From NCBI GenBank assembly GCA_039000515.1, contig JBCFYV010000001.1, positions 57,025,372 through 57,089,371 of the forward strand: DNA of 64,000 nucleotides. The letters run 5' to 3'. The position numbers were made by a program, and so were the translations under genes. Numbering within the stretch: position 1 is the stretch's first letter; each line of letters begins with the position of its first letter. This stretch comes from Timema cristinae (Eukaryota > Arthropoda > Insecta > Phasmatodea > Timematidae). The notes under the pieces were generated by a model. It was not told where the DNA came from. It ran no database searches and was given only the letters and a program-made list of their open reading frames with translations. Positions 22,976 to 33,496 of this stretch are shown here, piece after piece.

Positions 22976-23960
22976 GTACCAGATATTAACCCTCCACAAT
23001 CACTCCATCAATGAGAAAACCTTTTTACACAAGTAATTAGTCTACGTTATTTGAAAATTGCTTACAATTAGACAATTTGCAAACGACCACTTGAAGCTTG
23101 AACAAAAAAGGATCATTGTATTCTATGTTTTATTTGTGATTTGCAGTCAGAGTAAGCTCATTTAGGGCGTTGGTTTATGGGAAGGGGGTGGGGTCGCTAA
23201 CTAAACATTATCTTTAAAGGTAACTTTTTCTTTAATGCCTGATTGATATCGATGTTGTCACTTGACACTGTGTTGAGGGACTAATTCATTTATGCTGGAC
23301 TAATCATTTTTTCTTACTTGTATAACTATACGAACTGTTTCTTTAAAAACAAACAAACAAAAAGAGGGGTTTACCAGTACACAGAAACGTTACCTTGAAA
23401 CTAAACACCCATCAATAACGCCATTTTAATAACTGGTTAGTATTATGAACACGCACGCGAATACTAAATTATGTGGAACACCCCCCTGGGATCCAAACAA
23501 AACTCGAGGACTTTTCGTCAGACTCCGTAGCTGCGGGTACCAGCTCTTTAATTCTCTCGGTCACAGAAGGTTATACAATTTAGTTTAACTTAGCCATCCT
23601 TTCTAACAACACCCAACCATTTAAGGTGCATTCCTATTTTCATAGGAAGGCTAGAAAAGTTACTAGATCTACGTTCACGTATGTTAACTGCAGCTGTTAC
23701 TTTTGATAGATAATTATAAAAGAGGACTAACTATAGGATGTATTAATATGTTACTTATTATTGTCACAAGGATAACCAGTTCCTATGAAAATTGAAATGT
23801 TATTTCACGAGTTCACTGTTTCACTAGAACAGATTGTACTATTGTTTAATTCTGGTAGAAAGAACAGTATTTGTTAGTTACTTAAGTTACTTAAACAATA
23901 TCGTGATCTGCCGCCCAGCTGTCACTTGTGATGGATAGTATCGATACCTAGAGCATTCAT
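22976..23960. other. Unassigned sequence downstream of the candidate exon
   Basis: No long open frame and no repeat family recognised. If the exon at 22911 is real, this is intron. Confidence 0.5.
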
Positions 23961-24150
23961 ACATTCGACTTCTTAGCTTAGTCGGTAGCGTGTTTGTCTA
24001 CTGAACCAAGAGTCCCAGGTTCAGTTCCCGGCATGGACGAAAATTTATCATTGGTGAAATTTGTGTTTGTACCCTTTCACAATGACGAATTAAAGAATGG
24101 GGACTGGATGTTGTTCTGTACTACTCTTAAGTTATAATATAAGGCATATG
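23961..24150 (+). mobile_element. SINE-E copy
   Basis: Head TTAGCTTAGTCGGTAGCGTG, box B AGGTTCAGTTCCCGGCATGG, body with CCTTTCACAATGACGAATTA and GGGGACTGGATGTTGTTCTG. The poor pairing of its ends argues against a functional tRNA. Confidence 0.75.
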
Positions 24151-24483
24151 AAGCTACGCCAAGCCTAGCAAGCCGGTATGGAAAATATATGGCTTTAATA
24201 ATAAAAAAAACTGACCCAAATCACATGCTGAAACAGTAATGGATGTAAAGTAAAGCACGTACACAATCATGCAGTTTGTTACGGGGTAGGCAAGAAACTG
24301 CGCATATAACACATTCGACTGCAACAATTAGACCGCAGCTTATATGGCCTACTGCTTCATGTATAGCCACACACTCTACCTTCATGTCTTTGCTTTGTTA
24401 CTAGATCCACACTTATCAATGTTGGCGACAACGAAACTGGTTTGGAGTTTCTTAACTATTCTGTCAACCAAAATCAGGATATA

Positions 24484-24660
24484 GGGCCAGTTTCATAGTC
24501 AAATTTAGTACGCCTCAAGTGCGGCGCTACACTAAGTACATGACGACACCTACCTAAACCAGAATGGAATGGGCCAGTTTCCTGGTTTAGGTGGGTGTCG
24601 TCTTGTATTTAGTGTAGCGCCGCACTTGAGGCGTACTAAATTTGACTATGAAACTGGCCC
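24484..24660. mobile_element. Foldback MITE, 177 bp, almost perfect
   Basis: It begins GGGCCAGTTTCATAGTCAAA and ends with its exact inverse. The arms are about 80 bases with very few mismatches, including AGTGCGGCGCTACACTAA. A GGGCCAG word also occurs at the centre. ATA flanks both sides (24481-24483 and 24661-24663), which would fit a 3-bp target duplication of the PIF/Harbinger kind. Confidence 0.88.
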
Positions 24661-25019
24661 ATAGTCTGATCATTAATATCGTGCAACATGAGTAGTGGCA
24701 ATCTTAAGGGTGCTATTGGGCAGAGGCATTTCATTTTCATATTTATTTAAATTAAAAAATATTGTCAAACTAATTATAAAACCAGAAAGCTCACATTAGT
24801 ACCAGTCTATATAGTTTATAAAATAACGTTTAAAATACCACCCCGTTATTCATAGCAAGTATACTTGGTCATTTTTATGCAAAAATAGGATGCGACTTTT
24901 TTTTTCTTTTGTGTTGAAATGTTAAACAGTGCCTGGATACGAATTTTAATCAAAATCGTTATTTAGGGCCGATTTTGAGAAAATTATGTTTTCCTCTTCT
25001 CACCCTTCATATCAGGGAT

Positions 25020-25180
25020 GAAATAAGATTATTCCAAAAATCCCTCCTGTGAGTCTTATGAAAACCTTAAGACAAAACGGTAAAATTGGTTTGGCTTTAG
25101 ACCAATAAACAGACAGACAGACGGCATCGCAAAAACAAGTATTTCGGGTTCATGGGATCATGAAACGTCGACATCAATAC
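25020..25180 (-). repeat. Dispersed repeat F, copy 2
   Basis: On the minus strand it has GTTTCATGATCCCATGAACC, three CTGT units, AAAGCCAAACCAATTTTACC and GGTTTTCATAAG, matching 19630-19870 block by block. Confidence 0.6.
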
Positions 25181-25879
25181 AACTCTAAAATTAGATTTTT
25201 TTACCATCAAAATACTTTCTCTCTCTTCAAGAGAATACTTAAACATAGTTAATCTATTTTTTAATTCTCACTCTAACTATTCTACTGCGACGGAACACAA
25301 TTTTCGCATTCAATAATTAGATAATAATTAGAATATTTGAAATGATGAAAATGCATCAAAGACTAAAGCAAAAATTATTCTCAAGAAAATTAGCAGCATT
25401 TTACCCGCTTCGGCAGCCGTACTACTCTGGCAATATCAATATCAATAATATAACTTCAAACGGATAATTTTAAAATGTTAATGTATTGGCGTTTCTTATC
25501 AACTGCTTTCTGAAAAAATGTAGTTCAAATTGAGAGTAGTTACATTTTCTACTAGATAAAATTTATTTAACTTTACGAGAAGTCAAATCATAATTTTTAA
25601 TATATACTTTCTCGAATGGGACAATGTATTGCGATTCAATTTATGCACATACCATATCTCATTGAAGGACACATTCTTCTAGTTATTGTATTCCTAACAA
25701 GCCGGAGCACAGGCGCAATATACTTATGATGTACATGTGAAAATATAGGATTGGATGAGTGTGCAAGTTTGTCATCCTGGCAATACCACAATATTAAGAG
25801 CCCATTTCAGAGCGATGTATTTGCTGGTTTGCATGACACACTTATGTAACCTATACAGCGGGTCAATCTCCTGGTTATC

Positions 25880-25940
25880 GAGAGTCTAATATATTGTGAG
25901 AATGACGCCCTAGACCAAGTGACCACCGAGGCGGGTAGAA
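25880..25940 (-). mobile_element. SINE-B head fragment
   Basis: Only the tRNA-like head is visible on the minus strand: TGTGAGAATGACGCCCTAGA to GTGACCACCGAGGCGGGTAG. Confidence 0.6.
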
Positions 25941-26084
25941 AACATCACTAAGCCACTCCACAACCAGGCCGCGCGTATTCGAGCATCCAAACATGTTCCC
26001 AACGACGTCAGGAGCCGGTGCTGTCCCCAGACGACCACGGGAGAAGCTGAAGAGGGAGACAGCGGCATGATCAACCAAGGGATA

Positions 26085-26160
26085 CAGTCAAAACTCGTTA
26101 ACCGCATCATAAGTTCTGTGGGGTAATAAAATAATTAACCGGAGCTCGTTAGGTCCTGGT
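26085..26160 (+). mobile_element. pogo-like terminal sequence, single end
   Basis: TA followed by CAGTCAAAACTCGTTAACCG resembles a Tc1/mariner pogo-type inverted end next to its TA target. AATTAACCGGAGCTCGTTAG follows 50 bases on. No second end could be set. Confidence 0.35.
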
Positions 26161-26595
26161 TTTTATTTGCTATTTTATGTGGCCCCTCTTTAAAACAGTC
26201 TTACAACGTTTCGGCGTTTTATAGGGGGACGAGAGAGCTACGAGCCACCTGATAGTGCTTGTGACCTTGATCCTAACGAAACCTTGACATGGAAAGTAAA
26301 GAGTTTTATTTCGTGTATAAATTATGAGTTGTTTTTTTTCCTTAAACAGAACTAAAGCCCTTTTACGTATCTTTTGACTACTTATTGACTTCTTCCGCTA
26401 TCATAACCATTCATATTATCTTACAAGTTCAGCAAGCATGTCATTCACCGCGAGATTAATTACTTTTAAAATTATAAGGTAAGTTTCAGTAGGTTTTCTT
26501 TAGAGCCTATAAGAGTTTAATTGTGTTTTTCCAGTTTCTGATCATAATCAAAATGAGAGTGTCTTTAAGCCAGGCATATAAAACTTAGTGCCTAC
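26161..26595. other. Unassigned sequence before the 40-bp array
   Basis: An ATG at 26438 opens 13 codons and ends AAG before GTAAGT (26479). Such short matches are expected by chance, so no exon is called. Confidence 0.4.
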
Positions 26596-27079
26596 GGGCT
26601 ATATGTGGCCCGATCCTTGACTGTGTGCGGTCCGCGGGCCGCATGTGGCCCAATCCTTGACTGTGTGCGGTCCGCGGGCCGCATGTGGCTCGATCCTTGA
26701 CTCTGTGCGGTCCACAGGCAGCATGTGGCCCGATCCTTGACTGTGTGCGGTCTGCGGTCCGAATGTGGCCCGATCCTTGACTGTGTGCGGTCCGCGGTCC
26801 GAATGTGGCCCAATCCTTGACTCTGTGCGGTCCACAGGCAGCATGTGGCCCGGTCCTTGACTGTGTGCGGTCCGCGGTCCGAATGTGGCTCGATCCTTGA
26901 CTGTGTGCGGTCCGCGGGCCGCATGTGGCTCGATCCTTGACTCTGTGCGGTCCACAGGCAGCATGTGGCCCGATCCTTGACTGTGTGCGGTCCGCGGTCC
27001 GAATGTGGCTCGATCCTTGACTCTGTGCGGTCCGCGGCCTGCATGTGGCCCGATCCTTGACTCTGCGCGGTCCACGGTC
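26596..27079. repeat. GC-rich 40-bp minisatellite, about 12 units
   Basis: The unit is CCCGATCCTTGACTGTGTGC followed by GGTCCGCGGGCCGCATGTGG. It is far richer in G and C than its surroundings. The variants GGTCCACAGGCAGC and GGTCCGCGGTCCGAA recur in patterns. All three minus-strand frames are open over the whole array (170, 194 and 170 codons). The CGGGCCGCATGTGGCCC core resembles terminal parts of hAT elements. Confidence 0.96.
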
Positions 27080-27439
27080 TTTTTGATGAACCAACATGCA
27101 ACGTAGTCCAATTCATCTTATTATTAACCACGTAGAAATTTATCTTTTGAAAATGCGACATTTGTAAGTTTGTCATTATTTGGAAGAATCCATCAAGTTA
27201 TATTAATGTACCAAATATTAAAAAAACTCTCACATAAATCACTTCCCTTCTTTTTTTTAAATTTGTGCACCAAATCTGTGCAATGTTTTTGAGTATGTGC
27301 AAAGATATTTTCTCTAATAAAAAAAAAAGAGCAAACAACCACCAGATCGTGGCTTACGGAAAAATATTTGTCATCGATTATTAAAGTGACAGACACCTTA
27401 CACACTTTTACTGCAAATTAAAGGTATAATACATATAGT

Positions 27440-27615
27440 AAATCATTAGATGCTATTTAATCTTAAATTCTGTTTTCATATAAATAAAGATTTTAAAATT
27501 GCTATTATATGGGTAACGACAGTATAGATCCCCCCCCCCCCCAAATTCGCCCCCTAAGTATTTTTATTTTCAATGTGGTCTCTGTGATAAAACGAGTTTG
27601 AAAAGCTTGTTATAA
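27440..27615 (+). mobile_element. hAT-like short element, copy 1
   Basis: It shares with 35060-35245 the order TATTTAATCTTA, AAGATTTTAAAATTGC, a C run, then TTTTCAATG and AAACGAGTTTGAAAAGC. A 13-base C run (27530-27542) replaces the shorter one of the other copy. Confidence 0.5.
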
Positions 27616-28330
27616 ACTATACCTCAATTTTGGTAGGCAGAGCCACCTGCAAGGACAGTAAGACAGTCGGATTCTACTAAAAAAAACTACCCATCAGATG
27701 GTTCTCCGTGCCAAAATCACTCTATACCTTCCTTATATTTAGATCATGTTGTCCACTCCCCGGGCGATACCTTTTTTCCTATGGCCCACCAACCTCAACG
27801 GATTTTTAAATAAAGAATAATAAAAGGCGTAGCCCCGATATGTACTTGCGTTACAAAAACAGGCTCAGTCGTCTCATTTACTATATTTGTAAAGTTATAA
27901 TACTACTTACTATATTGCACTTTTAAACTGGTTGTAAGCTATATTTTTAAAGTTAAAAGTGTTAGTGTTTATAACCGCTATTATTACGTTTTTATTTCGG
28001 CTTTGGCCTCTTACGTTTGCTGAGCTATGCAGATTGGCTTGCGAGTAAGGTTAGGTTGTAATTAAATCTTGGAGCGAACTTATAATATATATAACAAATA
28101 TAAATACACCATTCACATTATATCCTTCATTGGTTCTATAATATAAAAAATACGCCATTCATCAGTATATCCATCATTGGTTCATCAGACCCTAACATTA
28201 ATAAGAATAGGCAATATGAAAACCTTAAATATTTTATAGTCAATGATAAGAAACAATTACTAATAAGTAGGCTGCGAAAAAACTTTTATGGATATTTTGC
28301 ATTGCCATTTGGCCAATAATATCACAAATG

Positions 28331-28594
28331 GTGACCTGGTGGTCTAGGGGTAAGGTGTCAGACTTCTATGCTGGCGGCCGGGGTTCAATCCTCGGTCCTG
28401 GCAAAGATTTATCTGAATGCCAAACCCTTCCTTCCCCTCTGACAAGACATCTTGTTAATGTGGGGAATGCCAGGCAGCCACCGTGGTTCGGATTCCACGT
28501 TAAACTGTAGGTCCTTCATTTCATCTCACAATCACCCTACCATTACACATTAGCGTAAGTGCGTATAACCCGAACGGGTAGTAAGACGCGGTGC

Positions 28595-28629
<35 letters not shown>
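28331..28629 (+). mobile_element. SINE-A copy 6
   Basis: A full-length plus-strand copy with a long (AAT)n tail. The flanks atcacaaat (28321-28329) and atcataaat (28630-28638) look like a duplication with one later change. A 60-codon open frame over the head and body (28328-28510) is a by-product of the SINE sequence. Confidence 0.92.
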
Positions 28630-28631
<2 letters not shown>

Positions 28632-28705
28632 CATAAATATATTAATTTATCTATAAAGTATTTATTCCATAAAATTATCACAGAGCAATTGAGAGGTTTT
28701 ATTTT

Positions 28706-28949
28706 CCTTAGAACCGCATCTTACTATCCATTCGGGTTATACACTTATGTACTAGTTACGCTAGTGGTTTTAGGCATGAAGATGGTTATATTTACAGATA
28801 TGTACCCACATTTGCGTGGAGGTAAAGTGAAAAGCAATTTTTTTTTTAAAACCATCCTCAATACACCCGACCTAGATTCGAACCTCAATATCCCCGTCAT
28901 CGTCAACCTAGTCTAAAGCAAGAGTAGCGCGACTACTGAAGCGGGTAAA
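28706..28949 (-). mobile_element. SINE-B copy, near full length
   Basis: The tail (ATCTTACTATCCATTCGGGT), body (CCACATTTGCGTGGAGG), box B complement (CTAGATTCGAACC) and head (AAGAGTAGCGCGACTACTGA) are in order on the minus strand. The open frame 28689-28916 runs against it and is not coding. Confidence 0.8.
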
Positions 28950-30285
28950 CGAGAAGTTTTTGAAATCGCATCTCACGGGGATGGTGTTATATCTCAATAA
29001 GTCAAAAGTTACCTCTAGCCGCAATATTCTGTGTCATTGCATGCATTGATGGAGGAAATTAACTAAAAATATGTAAATTAATTCGATTGAATTATGGTTA
29101 AATATGTAACTTTGTAAAAACTAACTAATATATTGTAAATAAACTTTTCTTTCCTCTTCCCAAGTCACTAACTAAATATATATATTAGGGCGCAACTACT
29201 TAAATTTCGCCAGGAGGAATATTTAGAAAACCAAACAAACTAAATTCTGCCTTGCCCTTACTCTTAGTGATGCTCACGATGATTTCGTTTTCGGGATCTC
29301 TGGGATGACTTGATGAACGTTCAAATTTAATAGGTAATTTCAGTAAAAAAAAATCCCCTTAGTTTATAAACATAAACATAATAAATGATAAGACACATTC
29401 TCACAACCAAAGTGTACAAATATTTTTTAACAAATTCAAAATATTCAAAAATAGGTTGTCATTTGTCAACTACAATTAAATTGTTTTTAATTTGTTAAAG
29501 CCACAGTATGCTCTCATTTATTATAAAAAACTATTCTCAGATAGCCATTTTGTAATCAATCTTCAAGGCCACTTTGTAAAAATTTCAAATTCTCTATAAT
29601 GTGTCATGCAAACTACCTTTTAATTGATAGTGTATTTTAAAAATTAAGGATACCTTATTATTGCTGATGTAAAATAGTTCCCCAATACCAGTCTCAACAA
29701 AATCTTTTGCAATTTTTTTTTTTTAATATAAGATTTTATAAAAATAAGTATTCAATAAACTACTATAAAAAGGATTTTTTTAAAAGAAAAAGACTTAAAT
29801 TTGTAATAAATCAAAATCAGTCCTTTGTATGAACCAGTCATACCTTTTAGTGTATAATTTTGTCCAACCCAAATATGCTTTTAAAATATAAATTCGGGTT
29901 AGGAGGATACTACGAAGCTTTTTAAAAGAATTAAGGATGTCTACAAAATTAAAGCCTTAAATTCAACATGGGAAGTTTTATTGGGGAATAATCTTAGCAT
30001 ATAAACTTTGAAGCTTAAGAACAATTATAGTTAATAGTAGTAAAAATAATAAGGATTTTAGGTGAGTCTGATATTTTTCACGAATAAACTACTCTTTAAT
30101 AATCTCAAAATTTAGCACTTTTAAACTTTAGACAGATAATTTTTAATAATACTTTTACGCTAAAGATAATTTAAAACCTATTCATTAATATTTTTAAAAT
30201 GTCAAATTAATACTTGGGAAATGTATTTTCCGTGCGTGATCTAACTTTGAAGTGAACACAGCTGGTGTCAATCACAGGGACTTAC
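28950..30285. other. AT-rich, nothing recognised
   Basis: Extremely AT-rich between 29300 and 30200, with no open frames or repeats noticed. It would be intron if the minus-strand exon candidate at 30286 is real. Confidence 0.6.
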
Positions 30286-30497
30286 AGCACACACACATAG
30301 AGGGGATGGTTTGAACTCGCGACTGCCTGTGCTCGGTCACAATCTAGTTCCACATTCACATATGTCCGCACATCTTGCCACTGTTGTGGCGGCCTTCGGT
30401 TTCCATTTTCTGACCGGTAACCAAACAGGTACGTGATCAGCCGCTGACACTCGGGCGCGGTCAGGGAAGACAACTGTTGAACATCTTCGGACAAGTT
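30286..30497 (-). CDS. Candidate internal exon, unknown gene
   Basis: On the minus strand a 70-codon open frame begins right after TAG at 30498-30500, which would act as the AG acceptor. It ends at CT followed by GTAAGT (30280-30285), a consensus donor. The peptide starts NLSEDVQQLSSLTAPE, contains GYRSENGNRRPPQQW and DVRTYVNVELDCD, and has a balanced, soluble composition. It is far richer in G and C than the AT-rich flanks. A hydrophobic LITYLF segment lies between two charged parts. No family is recognised. The absence of an ATG in the upstream frame agrees with an internal exon. This is the best coding candidate in the window. An old transposase fragment is the main alternative. Confidence 0.38.
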
Positions 30498-30593
30498 CTA
30501 ACTTTTACAAACATAAGATGGAATATTCTCTTCGCTTTTAGGCCCAAAAATAAAAAATATTGCTTCAGTAGATACCATGGGCGTCGTTAGAGT

Positions 30594-30642
30594 GTGTGTG
30601 TGTGTGTGTGTCTGCGTGTGCGCGCGCGTGCGAGCGTGTATA
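30594..30642. repeat. (GT)n microsatellite with CG-rich end
   Basis: A GT run passes into GCGTGTGCGCGCGCGTGCGAGC. Alternating purine-pyrimidine runs of this kind can adopt Z-form. Confidence 0.9.
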
Positions 30643-30702
30643 TATGTGGTGAAGGGCGGTTGAGACTGGGAGTGGAATGGTTTGACAAGACCCCTCAAAA
30701 TG

Positions 30703-30899
30703 GTGTGTCACATCTTACTACCCATTCGGATTATATGCAAGTAATAGTTAGGCTAATGTGTTAGAGATAAAAAAAAAGGTTGAATGTTGAGGACGGGTAC
30801 CAGTATTTGTATGGGGGAGAGGTTGAAAACATTTAGGAAAAAACACCTCGGGATTCAAAAGCCAATCTCTCCGTCATGAGAAGTCTGTACCAACCTTAG
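30703..30899 (-). mobile_element. SINE-B copy, head degraded
   Basis: Tail CATCTTACTACCCATTCGG, body with TTTGTATGGGGGAGAGG, and a weak box B complement near 30853. The head end cannot be set exactly. Confidence 0.7.
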
Positions 30900-31059
30900 T
30901 TAACAAATCTTAAGAAACAATCTATTAAATATGATGAGGGTTGGAATGTGAAAAATTATCAAGCAGATATTACTCACTAATTAAGTTGTGATTATAATCA
31001 TAGAGTGGAATTGCCTAACTATAATGTTTTTCCTGCATAATTTTAACACCTTCCGCCCC

Positions 31060-31145
31060 TCTATTTCAGAGCCCCAGTGGTCCCCAGTGCGCTTAGCTCC
31101 CACTTGGGGGTCTACGTCACACACTCTTTGAGAAACCCTGCCTCA
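31060..31145. mobile_element. hAT-like end fragment
   Basis: The end CTCTTTGAGAAACCCTG reads CAGGGTTTCTCAAAGAG in reverse complement, a common hAT terminus. The upstream GC-rich part (CCCCAGTGGTCCCCAG) may belong to it. The left border and duplication are unclear. Confidence 0.45.
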
Positions 31146-32014
31146 GACCATTCGAGCCCGAAGGGGGTCCCCCACAATAATCTGCTTAAATGGGACACAC
31201 TTAAGGCCAGTTACACAAATATAATAACAATTCTTCAATAACCGGATTGCCAACAAGTTTGATCCTGGATCAAGATAAGTTTGGATTGCAAAAAAGTTAA
31301 TTAGGGATCCCAAAATCTTCGACTACCTGACCATATATCTAATCAAATTATCAAATATAAAAAACACAACACTGTAAAAAGCTCTGTATTAGGCAAAAAT
31401 GATTATAAAATGATCCATATATATAATTGCTATGATGTATAGCTGTCTGATATTTATATGTCAATTTAAATACATTTCAAATTCGCTCCCGTTCCTATTA
31501 AATATGTTTGTAGTGCCGTTAACAAACACACACAACAGAGTTTAATCAGTGTAAATATCATCTCAAGTTTTAATTTTTCTACGATTAAAGGAAAGTTCAT
31601 TTGTTTCCTATAGCCACTTTGGATCTCAACCGTTCTTTATATCTTAGTTGTATGGTCGAAAAACCTCATCTTAGGACGCCATAATTGGCATTCATATCCT
31701 TCAAGATAGGTCGACTCAAAATAAATATACAAAACACAAACTTTATTTGGCTTAGGGCACCAATGTTATACCAGTGAACTATCAAGGAATCGCTAGCTCT
31801 GTCAAATTAATTGTACAAACGTTTGCTGTCTTCCATGTTATTCACTTCCACGTAGAATTTCTTTGTACACGATACTCTGAAGAATAAAGCCACTCCCGAG
31901 TCGCTGGTGGCTACGGTATCAATGATAGCCCATTGTTATCCGATGCTTTACACTACACACGTCCATCAAAGACTCTGCCTTAACATAATGAATCACCCTA
32001 AGCGTGGGGCCGTT

Positions 32015-32100
32015 TTGGATAGCTCAATGATAGAGAATTGGTGCGTTAAGCCAAAAATCCAGGGTTCAATTCCCGTGTCCAGGTGTCATTTTTCAATTTA
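32015..32100 (+). mobile_element. tRNA-like head (SINE-D or tRNA pseudogene)
   Basis: Positions 32015-32082 fold like a tRNA. TTGGATA can pair with TGTCCAG as an acceptor stem allowing two G-U pairs. A D-arm-like AGCTCAATGATAGAG and box B GGGTTCAATTCCCG follow. The anticodon loop reads GCGTTAA, which would place GTT (Asn) but has C instead of T before the anticodon. The T stem is imperfect and non-tRNA sequence follows, so a SINE head or pseudogene fits better than a working gene. Its 3' end recurs at 4126-4149. Confidence 0.6.
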
Positions 32101-32258
32101 CGAATAAATGGTTCGGTTAAGAGAGGTGGCCTGTTGTAGTATAAATCTGCCCGTCCGCGTCATAATTTAGAAATACCTAATCTTAAGTGTGTGTACAAAG
32201 CTAACATTTTATTCATTTCACGAGAGGAATACATTTTTAAAAGATTATTATTAGGTAT

Positions 32259-32612
32259 TTATCTTACGACAGGTACATTCCTTTTGTCAGTGAACTTAGA
32301 ACACCAATGCGCCCTGTCCTTTGCCTCCTACTTCAGCTACCAGAATGTTCTTCTTTCCTTCAAGTCATCCAATATTTGAATCCTTCTCCTTATTCTTAAG
32401 CTCCTCTTTCCCTCATCCTTTTCTTCCACACCATTGTGCAGAAGACAGTTCCTCCTAAGTATGTGTCTAATCCAGTTTGCTTTGTACCGGAGAATCACAT
32501 TCAAAATGGTTCTCTTCTCACACACTCCTCTTAAGATTTCCCCATTTGTCACCTTGGCTGTCCACCTGATCTTCTCAAATCTTCTGCAGCACCACATTTC
32601 AAAGATATCCAC
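32259..32612 (-). pseudogene. LINE reverse transcriptase C-terminal remnant
   Basis: This minus-strand stretch encodes the region after the reverse transcriptase domain of a non-LTR retrotransposon ORF2. Visible landmarks are FEMWCCRRFEKIRWT, the segment VTNGEIL, NWIRHILRRNCLL, then ILDDLKERR and, past two stops, EAKDRAHW. This order (WCxRR, W-T, VTN, WI-HILRRN-LL, DDLKE) is familiar from many insect endonuclease/reverse transcriptase elements. Two in-frame TAG codons (near 32337 and 32328) break the frame before a final TAA near 32259. The 5' end is truncated, so the endonuclease and catalytic polymerase motifs are absent. It is a dead fragment. Whether its family is the one that moved the SINEs cannot be told, because no tail sequence is shared here. 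Confidence 0.85.
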
Positions 32613-33183
32613 GTTTGGTTTTTTTCCATAGAAGATATTTTATTAGATATGTTTATAGTATTCTATATCGAATATATTTGTCAAAAGACATTTTATGTCT
32701 AAACTCACTACCCAAAAATTATTCCCTTATAAGTGTCATACATGGATTCTGTAGTATTATATTAAATTGTCAGATTAGTTTATTCCTAACTTTCATAGGA
32801 ATATCCTTTTAGAAAATGTAAACCTATTAATTTTTGCGCTCAACAGTGATAGGGCTTAAACTACATTATCAGTGTTATTTTAGAGGTATAGATAATATTT
32901 ATCAAAACCAACAGCTGCAGATCACATGACTTGACATATGACTACATGAAAGTATAACTAGTAACATTTCTATCAAATAAAGTTTTTCCTGTGAAAATTG
33001 TGTTGTACGTACGAAAGCTCACCTTCTCTCATCGAATGTACAGTAAGAAGTTTTCCGTAGCCAACCGCATCTCGCGATGAAACAAAACTTGGGTTGCCGC
33101 AGACACGCAGGGCTGCCATTCACACACACATACAAAAACTCCCTTTCTCCTTTTCCTCCGCCTTCTTCTTTTTCCTTGGCAAG

Positions 33184-33319
33184 TTTTTATCATTCCCCTG
33201 TGGAACTTTGTCCAGTGGACACCGCCATAGTTTCTCACCTACACGCTGACGCCGAGAAATTACCTGCCCGAATCGGACAAGCGGCTGCCATGGGGAAAAT
33301 GATGGTACAGGAGGCACAT
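33184..33319 (+). CDS. Candidate exon after a strong pyrimidine tract
   Basis: A pyrimidine-rich stretch (33140-33177) leads to GGCAAG as a possible acceptor. The open frame runs through SPVELCPVDTAIV, SHLHADAEKL and GQAAAMGKMMVQEAH to CAT followed by GTGAGT, a consensus donor. The frame is open for 128 codons in all (33077-33463), unusual in this AT-rich DNA. An ATG in good context (GCCATGG) near 33290 could also make a short first exon. On the opposite strand ATGGCAGCCGCTTG ends in GGCAG followed by GTAATT, so the strand is not settled. No family is recognised. Confidence 0.28.
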
Positions 33320-33496
33320 GTGAGTTTTACTGCCGTTGACAACAAATTTATAGACACACATTTCAAGGTTTCAAAAAAAAAAAACGCAGGAAAAAAAAAT
33401 CGCTATATAAGTGGACACAAGATACCGCCTAAGGCGACACGGTTTTATTACATTCATTTCTAGCATTAAAAACAAAAACAAAATTATATAATCTAC

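Noticed and set aside
26438..26478. ATG frame of 13 codons ending at GTAAGT
   Set aside because: Short, AT-rich and without any further support.
28328..28510. 60-codon open frame starting MVTWWSRGK
   Set aside because: It is the conceptual translation of a SINE-A head and body. Similar frames recur at 19120-19335 and 61876-62124 over other copies.
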